Shown: positions 1 through 5,973 of the stretch, piece after piece
Layout of the letters: each line of letters begins with the position of its first letter
Numbering within the stretch: position 1 is the stretch's first letter
NCBI GenBank assembly: GCA_028693975.1
Contig: JAQUUF010000041.1
Coordinates: 1 to 8,326 of the forward strand
Source: Acidaminococcaceae bacterium
Lineage (GTDB): Bacteria > Bacillota > Negativicutes > Acidaminococcales > Acidaminococcaceae
Length of the DNA: 8,326 bases
Direction of reading: 5' to 3'
Program-made: the position numbers and the translations under genes
The notes under the pieces: model-generated
Told to the model about the DNA's origin: nothing
The model's input: only the letters and a program-made list of their open reading frames with translations
The model's database searches: none

Positions 1-1076
1 AAAATCGTTGTCTCAAGAAAGTTATGGTCGCTAGTGACCCTGATTTGGTGAAGTTTAAGGTAACGGACAAGGTTACGGAATTATTGGCAGAAGCTGGTAT
101 TGCATATGCTGTTTACGATGGTATTAGACCTAATCCTACGATTGAAAACGTACAAGAAGGCGTGGCTTTTTGCCAAGAACATAAGGCTGATGTTATCGTA
201 GCAGTTGGTGGTGGCTCCTCCATTGATACGGCCAAAGCTATTGGCATTATTATGACTAATCCCGAGTTCGCCGATGTACGGAGCCTAGAAGGGGCCTCTC
301 CTACCAAAAATAAATGCTTACCCATTATAGCAGTATCAACTACTAGTGGCACTGCAGCAGAGGTAACTATCAACTATGTAATAACTGATGTAGAGAAAAA
401 ACGCAAATTTGTTTGTGCTGACCCTCATGATATTCCCGTGATAGCTATCGTAGACCCGGATATGTGTGCTTCTATGCCGAAGGGTTTGTGTGCCTCCACC
501 GGTATGGATGCTCTGGTTCATGCAATTGAGGGTTATATTACCAAGGGTGCTTGGGAAATGACTGATATGATGCATTTGAAAGCTATTGAGATTATCAGTA
601 CTTGGCTACGCAAGTCAGTAACAGGTGATATGGAAGCCAGAGAGAAGATGGCCTTGGGCCAATATATTGCCGGTATGGGTTTCTCTAATGTGGGTTTAGG
701 AATAGTACATTCTATGGCGCACCCTTTGAGCGCTTTCTATGATATTCCTCACGGCGTTGCTTGTGCTATTTTGCTTGCGCCAGTCTTGAAATTTAATGCT
801 CCTGCTACTGGAGAGAGGTATCGTGAAGTGGCAAGAGTAATGGGCGTCGCAGATGTTGACACTATGAGCCAAGAAGAATATCGCATAGCTTGTATTACTG
901 CCGTACAAAAACTGGCCGATGATGTAGGTATTCCTCGCGAGCTGAGCAAACTTGGGGTACAAGAAAAAGATTTAGATTTCTTAGCTGAATCTGCTATGGC
1001 TGATGCTTGCACTCCAGGCAATCCCAGAGATGTAAGTAAGAACGAAATAATTGATATTTATAAATCAATTTTATAA
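1..1076 (+). CDS. fucO: Lactaldehyde reductase / iron-containing alcohol dehydrogenase (5' end outside window)
   Basis: This is a group III iron-dependent alcohol dehydrogenase that most resembles FucO, which interconverts lactaldehyde and 1,2-propanediol with NAD(H) in the cytoplasm. The reading frame is open from base 3, so the ATG at base 24 is probably internal. Counting from that Met, the GGGSS nucleotide-binding motif lies at residues 62-66 and the metal ligands are Asp162, His166, His229 and His243. Their spacing (4, 67 and 14) matches E. coli FucO Asp196, His200, His263 and His277. The offset of 34 implies that about 34 residues precede this Met, seven of them readable in the window. 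Further FucO-like stretches are EFADVRSLEG, EVTINYVITD and FSNVGLG. The family is assigned firmly. The physiological substrate is an inference, because related enzymes reduce other short aldehydes or 1,3-propanediol. No fucose or rhamnose genes are visible beside it. Confidence 0.9.
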   Translation, partial: NRCLKKVMVASDPDLVKFKVTDKVTELLAEAGIAYAVYDGIRPNPTIENVQEGVAFCQEHKADVIVAVGGGSSIDTAKAIGIIMTNPEFADVRSLEGASPTKNKCLPIIAVSTTSGTAAEVTINYVITDVEKKRKFVCADPHDIPVIAIVDPDMCASMPKGLCASTGMDALVHAIEGYITKGAWEMTDMMHLKAIEIISTWLRKSVTGDMEAREKMALGQYIAGMGFSNVGLGIVHSMAHPLSAFYDIPHGVACAILLAPVLKFNAPATGERYREVARVMGVADVDTMSQEEYRIACITAVQKLADDVGIPRELSKLGVQEKDLDFLAESAMADACTPGNPRDVSKNEIIDIYKSIL

Positions 1077-1095
1077 CGACATGTAACACAGACAA

Positions 1096-1125
1096 AAACC
1101 GTGCTGATTTAGGTCAGCACGGTTT
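1096..1125. terminator. Bidirectional intrinsic terminator between fucO-like gene and symporter gene
   Basis: A perfect 12-bp stem (1096-1107 with 1114-1125) closes a 6-base loop. The GC-rich core ACCGTGCTGA is flanked by A and T runs on both sides. It lies 19 bases after the fucO-like stop and 20 bases beyond the stop of the convergent symporter gene. The minus-strand transcript ends in a short U run (TTTTTG), and the plus-strand one in TTTACTATTTT, so one hairpin can serve both genes. Confidence 0.85.
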
Positions 1126-1145
1126 ACTATTTTGTAAGTTTAATT

Positions 1146-2549
1146 TTATATTTCTTGAGTTGCTTCTTTCATAGCAAGACTGGAAGCTGTTTCGATACTC
1201 TTCTTACGTTCTGTTACTTTGGCCCAGTGAGCAAAGTAAGCTTTGGTCTCTGCCACAACGACACCGGAGAGCCCGATAAGTGCAATTAAGTTTGGCAGCG
1301 CCATAAGTCCGTTTACGATATCAGCCAGTACCCAAATAGTTTCTAGCTTCAAGAAAGCACCGGAAGCAACCAGAGCGATGAAAACAACGCGATAGGGCAT
1401 GATGCTTTTGGTACCGAAGAGATATTCAATACAACGCTCACCGTAGTAATTCCAACCGAGAATAGTAGTGAAGGCAAAAAGTACTAAGCCAACCATTAAC
1501 AAATACTTAGCTGTAGCAGGGAAAGCCATGGCAAAAGCTGCTTCCGTCATAGCAGCACCGTTAAGGCTACCAGTCCAGACTCCAGAGACAACCAAAACTA
1601 GACCAGTCATGGTGCAGATAATGATAGTATCGATAAAGGTACCAGTCATGGATACTAAGCCTTGTTCGGCTGGCCATTTGGTTTTGGCAGCAGCGGCTAC
1701 GATAGGAGCACTACCTAAACCAGCTTCGTTAGAGAAGATGCCACGAGCGATACCGCTACGCATAGCCAGCATTACTGTAGCACCCAAGAAACCACCGGCA
1801 GCAGCCGTAGGATTAAAGGCACTGGAGATGATTAAACTGATGGCAGCAGGAATTTGGTCAGCAAAGAAGAGCAATACTGCTGCAGTTGTTGCCATATAGA
1901 TGACTGCCATAAGAGGCACAATTTTGCTTGCTACCTTAGCAATGGAGGAAAGACCGCCAATAGTCACGACAGCAACTAATACTGTAAGAATTGCAGCAGA
2001 ATATACTATGGGCAGGCCGGTAGAAACTTGGGTAATTTCAACAATAGCGTTGACTTGGGTGAAAGTACCGCTACCTAAGCATGCAACCATAACGCCAAAA
2101 ACAGAGAAGAGAACGGCCAAAGGCTTATATTTCTTGCCTAAACCTTGTTCAATGTATTGCATAGGACCACCGGACATATTACCATTAGCGTCGGTTGTTC
2201 TGTATTTAACGGCTAGAACGCCTTCTGCATATTTAGTAGCCATACCAAAGAATGCAGCCATCCACATCCAGAAAAGTGCTCCCGGACCGCCGGCTTTGAT
2301 AGCAGTAGCAACACCAACGATATTGCCGGTACCGACAGTGGCAGCCAATGCAGTGCACAAAGCTTTAAAACTATTAATGTCACCATTACCAGAATTACGA
2401 GCTGTGAAAATAAGCTTTAACGCTGTGGGTAATTTGAATACTTGCAACAGGCCCAGCCTAAGCGTGAGCAAAATGCCTGTTCCAACCAACAAAATCAATA
2501 AAGGCGGCCCCCACACGAAGCCATTGATACTGTTTAATACATCCATCAT
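1146..2549 (-). CDS. AGCS-family alanine/glycine:cation symporter
   Basis: This is a 467-residue integral membrane protein of the alanine or glycine:cation symporter family (AlsT/DagA/AgcS type), which imports small neutral amino acids with Na+ or H+. Visible family hallmarks are the TVGTGNIVGVATAI signature near residues 71-84, followed by AGGPGALFWMW. There is also a MSGGPMQYIEQGLG stretch (125-138), a GIARGIFSNEAGLGSAP block (266-282) and GWNYYGERC (365-373). Many hydrophobic segments are spread through the length, and the size is normal for the family. Two ATG codons are adjacent at the start. The GAGGG at 2554-2558 is 4 bases from the first and 7 from the second, so translation may begin at the second (2546). 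It is transcribed alone, convergent with the fucO-like gene and divergent from ridA. The substrate could be alanine, glycine or serine; sequence alone does not decide. Confidence 0.93.
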   Translation of the reverse strand: MMDVLNSINGFVWGPPLLILLVGTGILLTLRLGLLQVFKLPTALKLIFTARNSGNGDINSFKALCTALAATVGTGNIVGVATAIKAGGPGALFWMWMAAFFGMATKYAEGVLAVKYRTTDANGNMSGGPMQYIEQGLGKKYKPLAVLFSVFGVMVACLGSGTFTQVNAIVEITQVSTGLPIVYSAAILTVLVAVVTIGGLSSIAKVASKIVPLMAVIYMATTAAVLLFFADQIPAAISLIISSAFNPTAAAGGFLGATVMLAMRSGIARGIFSNEAGLGSAPIVAAAAKTKWPAEQGLVSMTGTFIDTIIICTMTGLVLVVSGVWTGSLNGAAMTEAAFAMAFPATAKYLLMVGLVLFAFTTILGWNYYGERCIEYLFGTKSIMPYRVVFIALVASGAFLKLETIWVLADIVNGLMALPNLIALIGLSGVVVAETKAYFAHWAKVTERKKSIETASSLAMKEATQEI

Positions 2550-2700
2550 CTTTCCCTCAACCCCTCTTTTTTCTCTCTATAATATGGGTGTTGCACCAGC
2601 AACGTTTACAATTGTAGCACAAATTTGTAAAAAAATAATCGTTTTTGCTAATGTATACAAGTATTCTTTTTATGAACAAAAGCGATGACTAAGGGTTGTG
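2550..2700 (-). promoter_or_regulatory. Upstream region of the symporter gene with inverted repeats
   Basis: This AT-rich stretch must hold the symporter promoter. Two weak -10 candidates can be seen on the minus strand (TACAAT, and TATTTT 17 bases after TTGTAT), and neither is convincing. Two inverted repeats stand out. TTTACAA (2605-2611) faces TTGTAAA (2625-2631) across 13 bases, with a perfect ACAAATTTGT palindrome overlapping the second arm. GTTGC (2590-2594) faces GCAAC (2599-2603). Either could be an operator or a leader hairpin. No regulator is identifiable. Confidence 0.3.
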
Positions 2701-2816
2701 TTAGATAAGTTCTAAGGGAAACATAGCACAGCGTCTAGAGGAACTAGATATTCACGTTGTTAGAGGAACGCACTAAAAATTTAACTCCAGATTCTTCTCA
2801 TGCAGTCTGGGGTTTT
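2700..2816 (+). ncRNA. Possible small RNA with GGA-bearing hairpins and terminator-like end
   Basis: The stretch ahead of the ridA promoter has no credible reading frame but can form a series of hairpins. TCTAG-AGGAA-CTAGA (2735-2749 region) is a perfect 5-bp stem with an AGGAA loop. CGTT...AACG (about 2755-2770) again exposes AGAGG. TTC-TAAGG-GAA lies at about 2710-2720. The 9-mer TAGAGGAAC occurs twice (2736-2744 and 2761-2769). A final 9-bp stem with one G-U pair (2783-2791 with 2806-2814, 14-base loop) is followed by a short T run, as in a weak intrinsic terminator. Because the ridA promoter lies downstream, this would be a separate transcript rather than the ridA leader. Only a poor promoter (TTGCTA, 17 bases, TTTTAT near 2645-2673) is visible. 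The call is speculative. Confidence 0.3.
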
Positions 2817-2827
2817 AAGTAATACAT

Positions 2828-2857
2828 TTGACAAAGCAGGGCGTGAGACTTTAAAAT
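2828..2857 (+). promoter_or_regulatory. Promoter of the ridA operon
   Basis: A perfect -35 box TTGACA (2828-2833) and a -10 box TAAAAT (2852-2857) are separated by 18 bases. They sit just upstream of ridA, giving an untranslated leader of about 25 bases. An AAGGAG ribosome binding site (2874-2879) follows, 10 bases before the ATG. Confidence 0.75.
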
Positions 2858-2889
2858 AACTGTATATAAATATAAGGAGACTAAATCAT

Positions 2890-3270
2890 ATGGATAAAAT
2901 TATTGTAAGTACTACTAAAGCGCCGGGTGCTATTGGGCCTTATTCTCAGGCGGTAAAGGCCAATGGTTTTGTGTTTGTGTCAGGGCAGATACCGCTGGAT
3001 CCAGCTACAGGAGAATTTGTTCCGGGAGGAGTGCAAGAGCAAACCAGACAGTGTCTGACTAATGTTACCAATATCTTGGCGGCAGCAGGCAGCTCCTTAG
3101 ACCAAGTGGTTAAGACTACAGTGTTCATCCAAAACATAGGAGATTTTGGAACTATGAATGAAGTGTATGCTGAATTCTTTAAGACAGATTGTCCTGCTCG
3201 TTGCTGTGTGGAAGTAGCCAAATTACCCAAAGCTGCTTTGGTGGAAATTGAAGTAATTGCTCTAGCCTAA
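2890..3270 (+). CDS. ridA: RidA family 2-iminobutanoate/2-iminopropanoate deaminase
   Basis: RidA is a small cytosolic trimeric enzyme that hydrolyses the reactive enamine/imine intermediates released by PLP enzymes such as threonine or serine dehydratase. It yields 2-oxo acids and ammonia and so protects other PLP enzymes from damage. The 126-residue length is standard. Family features are GPYSQAV with the conserved Tyr18, SGQIPLDP (31-38), KTTVFI (75-80), and the signature RCCVEVAKLPK with Arg104, which equals the substrate carboxylate-binding Arg105 of E. coli. VEIEVIA closes the protein with the conserved glutamate. The start is set by an upstream AAGGAG site. It is the first gene of an operon with the cysteine-rich gene 13 bases downstream. 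Its classical partner IlvA is encoded further along in this window, which supports an imine-detoxifying role. Confidence 0.96.
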   Translation: MDKIIVSTTKAPGAIGPYSQAVKANGFVFVSGQIPLDPATGEFVPGGVQEQTRQCLTNVTNILAAAGSSLDQVVKTTVFIQNIGDFGTMNEVYAEFFKTDCPARCCVEVAKLPKAALVEIEVIALA

Positions 3271-3283
3271 GGGGGGAGATAAC

Positions 3284-3889
3284 ATGAGATGTAAATGTGC
3301 TGATTGTCCTAGCCATGCTTGTTATACCAAAGGCGTGAATTGTACTGGCGTGCCAGCTGAGGAAATCAAAGAAGCTTATACGGAAGAAGAACTGAAAATA
3401 ATGCAGGCAGCGGCTTATGTAGAAGGAACTTTCTATAGCAACATTTGCCGTTTGCAGGAGACGGCAGAATTTGCTAGATCTATGGGCTACAAGAAATTAG
3501 GCATGGCCTTTTGTATTGGGCTTAATGCCGAGGCTCATTATATTGCTAAGTATTTTACCAACCAAGGGTTTGAGTTCTATAGTGTTTGCTGCAAATGTGG
3601 TAGTTTCCCCAAGAAAGAATTGGGATTGAAACAGGTGAAGCCAGAATTGGAGCATGAAGCTATGTGTAACCCTAAGCTCCAAGCTAGGTTCTTGGCAGAA
3701 CAGGGAGTAGAGCTTTGTATTTCTTGCGGTCTGTGTGTAGGGCATGATGCTATCTTCAATATGAATTGCAAGGCGCCTGTAACGAACTTAGTAGTGAAAG
3801 ATAGACTGATGGCGCATAATCCGTTGGGTGTTATTTATTCCAGGTATTGGAAGCGTAAGCTTGGAATTATGGACGAGGGAGAAGTATAA
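3284..3889 (+). CDS. Cysteine-rich DUF1847-type putative metal-binding protein
   Basis: This is a 201-residue soluble protein of unknown function, recognised as DUF1847-like (annotated in databases as a putative metal-binding family). It has 15 cysteines. Clusters are CxCxxC at residues 3-8, further Cys13 and Cys20, CCxC at 102-105, and CxxCxxC at 145-151, with others at 55, 77, 128 and 162. There is no signal peptide or membrane segment. The spacing suggests Fe-S clusters or zinc, but it is not the eight-cysteine ferredoxin pattern. The SISCGLCVGHDA-like core after residue 145 and FCIGLNAEAHYIAKYF (76-91) look like the conserved body of the family. The start is supported by GGGGGGAG at 3271-3278, 5 bases before the ATG. 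The close coupling to ridA (13 bases) suggests joint expression. No biochemical role is claimed. Confidence 0.85.
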   Translation: MRCKCADCPSHACYTKGVNCTGVPAEEIKEAYTEEELKIMQAAAYVEGTFYSNICRLQETAEFARSMGYKKLGMAFCIGLNAEAHYIAKYFTNQGFEFYSVCCKCGSFPKKELGLKQVKPELEHEAMCNPKLQARFLAEQGVELCISCGLCVGHDAIFNMNCKAPVTNLVVKDRLMAHNPLGVIYSRYWKRKLGIMDEGEV

Positions 3890-3894
3890 AAATT

Positions 3895-4018
3895 AAAACC
3901 GGCTATATTCACTCATCTGCGTTGTCAGAACTTGCGTTTATTTGCTCGATGGACCTTTAGTCCTATCTTGCTCATAAGCCTCGTTCTTCCTAACATCTGA
4001 GTAAATCTGGCCGGTTTT
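3895..4018. repeat. Long imperfect palindrome A (124 bp)
   Basis: This element starts six bases after the DUF1847 stop codon. The outer arms AAAACCGGC and GCCGGTTTT are perfect, and 18 of the outermost 21 positions pair. Pairing continues imperfectly inward (ACTCA/TGAGT, AGAAC/GTTCT, GAT/ATC) to a tip hairpin GGAC-CTTTA-GTCC at 3951-3963, exactly at the centre. As RNA it folds over its full length and ends in TTTT, so it can also terminate the ridA operon. It carries TGTCAGAA at 3923-3930 and TTCTTCCT at 3984-3991, motifs shared with the next element. Confidence 0.8.
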
Positions 4019-4034
4019 GTATATAAATAATGTG

Positions 4035-4156
4035 AAATCACTGATATTTGGCTTATACTGTGTCAAAAAGGTCGGTAAAGACGCTTATGTATCGTATATA
4101 CACAGCGCTCCTTTACTGGCCTTCTTTCCTTGTCTAAGCCTAAATCTTAGCGATTT
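4035..4156. repeat. Long imperfect palindrome B (122 bp), likely same family as A
   Basis: This element lies 16 bases after palindrome A. The arms pair over about 50 bases with regularly scattered mismatches: AAATC/GATTT, ATTT/AAAT, GGCTTA/TAAGCC, GTAAAG/CTTTAC and GC/GC. The centre is a TGTAT-CGTAT-ATACA hairpin (4088-4102). A T run (4154-4160) ends it, as in an intrinsic terminator. TGTCAAAA (4061-4068) and TTCTTTCCT (4122-4130) lie 26 bases from the two ends, mirroring element A (28 and 27 bases). There are no terminal direct repeats or coding capacity that would identify a transposable unit. Confidence 0.78.
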
Positions 4157-4161
4157 TTTTC

Positions 4162-4190
4162 TTGACAAAAGTCTCTGTACGTAGGATAAT
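4162..4190 (+). promoter_or_regulatory. Promoter of the T-box leader
   Basis: TTGACA (4162-4167) and GATAAT (4185-4190) are separated by the ideal 17 bases. This places transcription start near 4197, directly ahead of Stem I of the T-box. The promoter begins two bases after the T run of palindrome B, so it appears insulated from upstream transcription. Confidence 0.85.
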
Positions 4191-4196
4191 ATTTAC

Positions 4197-4448
4197 AATT
4201 TCACATTGCTTACAAAAGTTATGATCGGGAGCAAAGGTAAGGGTAGCTGAGCAGAGAGACGGCGTGTGGTGCGAGCCGGAGAGTGAGCCTTATTGGATAA
4301 ATCACCCGTGAACCCGGCGGTGAATTAAGTAACCTGCTGCGAGACAGGCACGTTAAGCCTGAGCCGATTGTTGGATTGGTGCATGAGTTATAAAATGGGT
4401 GGTACCGCGTAAATTATACGCCCCTGCTATATTAGCAGGGGCGTTTTT
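4197..4448 (+). ncRNA. T-box riboswitch leader, probable isoleucine (AUC) specifier
   Basis: T-box leaders bind a cognate tRNA and let transcription continue when it is uncharged. All main parts are present. Stem I base is CGGG (4226-4229) with CCCG (4305-4308). The helix above the specifier loop is GGTAAGG (4236-4242) with CCTTATT (4288-4294). The AG-bulge segment AGAGAG and the apical GTGGTGCGA are seen at 4254-4274. The 3' side of the specifier loop reads GGATAAATCA; taking the triplet followed by A just before the lower helix gives ATC at 4301-4303 (Ile). The T-box motif TGGGTGGTACCGCG is at 4396-4409. Its TGGT bulge would pair with an ACCA tRNA end, and GCGT/ACGC plus GGG/CCC form the antiterminator. 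No co-directed gene follows within 1.5 kb, which is abnormal. The class is certain; the amino acid is less so (AAT, Asn, is the other reading). Confidence 0.93.
4418..4448 (+). terminator. T-box leader terminator
   Basis: A perfect 11-bp GC-rich stem (CGCCCCTGCTA at 4419-4429 with 4433-4443) has a 3-base loop and is followed by TTTTT. Its 5' arm overlaps the antiterminator's 3' strand, the standard switch. Read on the minus strand the same hairpin lies 21 bases past the stop of the convergent hydrolase gene and could end that transcript too, although its U run there is poor. Confidence 0.92.
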
Positions 4449-4469
4449 GTGTGCATTAGTGAGAGTGGT

Positions 4470-5834
4470 TTAAAAAGCAGCTCTACAGATGGCGTCAATG
4501 GTATTTTCTTCCCAGATATAGTTGCCACTGAATTTGCCACTGGAGCGAGGGTCATCATCTTCTGCGATTGCTTCACCGTTGGAGATATAGATAAAGCCGT
4601 TTTTGGTATTAGGAATTCTAAAAATACCCGAAAGCAAACCATAGGCTTCTCCCATGTGACCTTCTAGATTGATTACTTTGTCACGGCAAGCTCTGGACGT
4701 GCTGTCACCAATAATGAAGGATTCGCCTAGACCGTAGCACTCCATAGAGCCACCATAAGTATTGCCGTTAGAGAGCTTTGCGTCATAGCGCCAGTGTGGG
4801 GTAAACATAGTCGCTAGAGACTCAGGAGAGAGTACTTGTTTGCCCTTGTATTTGCCCTCATGCAAAAGAAATTCTAGGCAGTGGGACAGTTCATTATAGG
4901 AGATGTACAAACTGCCTTGAGGTGAGAACGGCGTGGCATTGGTACCAACTTTGTAATCGGACACACTGTACCAAGCATCGGTATCGCGATGGTCAGGATT
5001 TTGGATACGCACTAGGTCGTGTGCCGGCTGTCCTTTTTTATACTCATCAATTTGAGCATACCAAGGACCTTTTTCATCCCAAATACCATTATTGTTTTTT
5101 TGGTAAATAGTACCGAGATTGCTGAAGGACTTGGGGGATAAGTTGCCTACTACGTAATCGCCTTTGATGTCCAAGTCTTTGAGAATATGCTCTTTTTGAT
5201 AGCGGTCAAATCTTGTTTTGGTTACAGCTTCCAGAATGGTTCCTGCTATACCGTAGTTGATGTTGCTATATTGGAAATACTGTGCAGGAGTTTGACCTGC
5301 GGGTGCAAAGTGTGCCCCGTCTTCCCAGAATTTACCTTGAGGAGTAAAAAATTCCTGAATGCTGTATTGTGGCGGTATGGCATAGAGCTTGCCGTCACGC
5401 AGGGAAGAAGTGTGGGATAGAAGCATGCGTAGAGTAATAGGTGTATTAGGATAGTTGGGGTTGCGCAGCTGAAAGCCCAAATATTGGCTGACGTCTTTAT
5501 CTAGGTCGAGACGTTTTTGCTCTACTAGTTGCATAATGGAAAAAACAGTGAATTGTTTAGAGACAGAAGCTATTCTGAATCTGGTATCAGCAGTAATAGG
5601 ACGGTCGGGATTAATAGACCTGCGGCCAAGAAATTTGCTATAGGCTTTTTTACCATCTTTGTAGATGATTACGCCTAGACCGGGTACTTGGGTACCGGTG
5701 TCCCCAACCATCGCAGTTAGTTCTTGGGTAAGTTGTTTTTCTTTAGCAGGAGCCAAAGGCGTGGCAGTGCAGATAGTGGGCAGTGTTAAACAAATTAGTC
5801 CGGCACAGATTAGACGTCGAAAAAGTTTCTTCAT
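4470..5834 (-). CDS. Secreted serine hydrolase of the beta-lactamase/D,D-peptidase (class C-like) family
   Basis: This is a 454-residue exported serine hydrolase. The N-terminus has Lys/Arg residues, then a hydrophobic core (about residues 8-22) and an Ala-rich cleavage region (ATPLA, to about 28). The three active-site motifs of the penicilloyl-serine fold are visible: SVSK with nucleophile Ser90 and Lys93, YSN (Tyr189-Asn191), and HMG at 393-395 in the KTG position. HxG in that position is common in esterase/D,D-peptidase-like members and argues against a true antibiotic beta-lactamase. The LLSHTSSL segment (138-145) is also typical of the family. The region between about 230 and 300 is polar and resembles an insertion. 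A ribosome binding site AAAGGGTGAT (5841-5850) precedes the ATG. It is a monocistronic gene facing the T-box. Likely roles are peptidoglycan peptide trimming or ester/amide hydrolysis; the substrate is unknown. Confidence 0.88.
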   Translation of the reverse strand: MKKLFRRLICAGLICLTLPTICTATPLAPAKEKQLTQELTAMVGDTGTQVPGLGVIIYKDGKKAYSKFLGRRSINPDRPITADTRFRIASVSKQFTVFSIMQLVEQKRLDLDKDVSQYLGFQLRNPNYPNTPITLRMLLSHTSSLRDGKLYAIPPQYSIQEFFTPQGKFWEDGAHFAPAGQTPAQYFQYSNINYGIAGTILEAVTKTRFDRYQKEHILKDLDIKGDYVVGNLSPKSFSNLGTIYQKNNNGIWDEKGPWYAQIDEYKKGQPAHDLVRIQNPDHRDTDAWYSVSDYKVGTNATPFSPQGSLYISYNELSHCLEFLLHEGKYKGKQVLSPESLATMFTPHWRYDAKLSNGNTYGGSMECYGLGESFIIGDSTSRACRDKVINLEGHMGEAYGLLSGIFRIPNTKNGFIYISNGEAIAEDDDPRSSGKFSGNYIWEENTIDAICRAAF

Positions 5835-5867
5835 AGTTGAATCACCCTTTATATTGTATTATGCATT

Positions 5868-5876
5868 ATTATAACA
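5868..5876 (-). promoter_or_regulatory. Extended -10 promoter of the hydrolase gene
   Basis: On the minus strand the sequence TG-T-TATAAT forms an extended -10 element, 34 bases before the hydrolase ATG. No good -35 box lies 17 bases upstream, which is usual for extended -10 promoters. It sits back to back with the ilvA promoter. Confidence 0.6.
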
Positions 5877-5885
5877 TAACAGACC

Positions 5886-5913
5886 TTGAAATAAGAAAAC
5901 TTCTGAGTATTAT
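5886..5913 (+). promoter_or_regulatory. Probable ilvA promoter
   Basis: TTGAAA (5886-5891) and TATTAT (5908-5913) are 16 bases apart on the plus strand, leaving a leader of about 50 bases with no visible riboswitch. This suggests that ilvA is transcribed independently of the distant T-box. Confidence 0.55.
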
Positions 5914-5973
5914 AAGTTGTTTGTGCACTAACGATAAGAATATAAAAAACTAAGAATAGATGAGGAGAATATC

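Noticed and set aside
24..26. ATG at 24 as the true start of the fucO-like gene
   Set aside because: The frame is open upstream to the window edge, the residues before it align with FucO, and metal-ligand numbering indicates about 34 missing residues.
1468..2688. Two long plus-strand open frames (143 and 262 codons) opposite the symporter gene
   Set aside because: They are antisense to a clear AGCS family gene, lack ribosome binding sites and show no recognisable domain.
2800..2859. Short 19-codon plus-strand frame before ridA (and a 6-codon one at 2673)
   Set aside because: There is no ribosome binding site, the first overlaps the terminator-like hairpin and the ridA promoter, and the second is too short to support.
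3890..4160. CRISPR array or insertion sequence in the repeat-rich gap
   Set aside because: There are only two palindromic units, with no regular spacers, no transposase remnant and no target-site duplication.
4197..4448. T-box as the regulator of the adjacent serine hydrolase
   Set aside because: The leader, its promoter and its terminator are all on the plus strand, while the hydrolase is on the minus strand with its own extended -10 promoter at the far end.
4470..5834. Hydrolase as an antibiotic-resistance beta-lactamase
   Set aside because: HMG replaces the KTG motif, and the sequence looks like the broad esterase/D,D-peptidase group; resistance is not supported.
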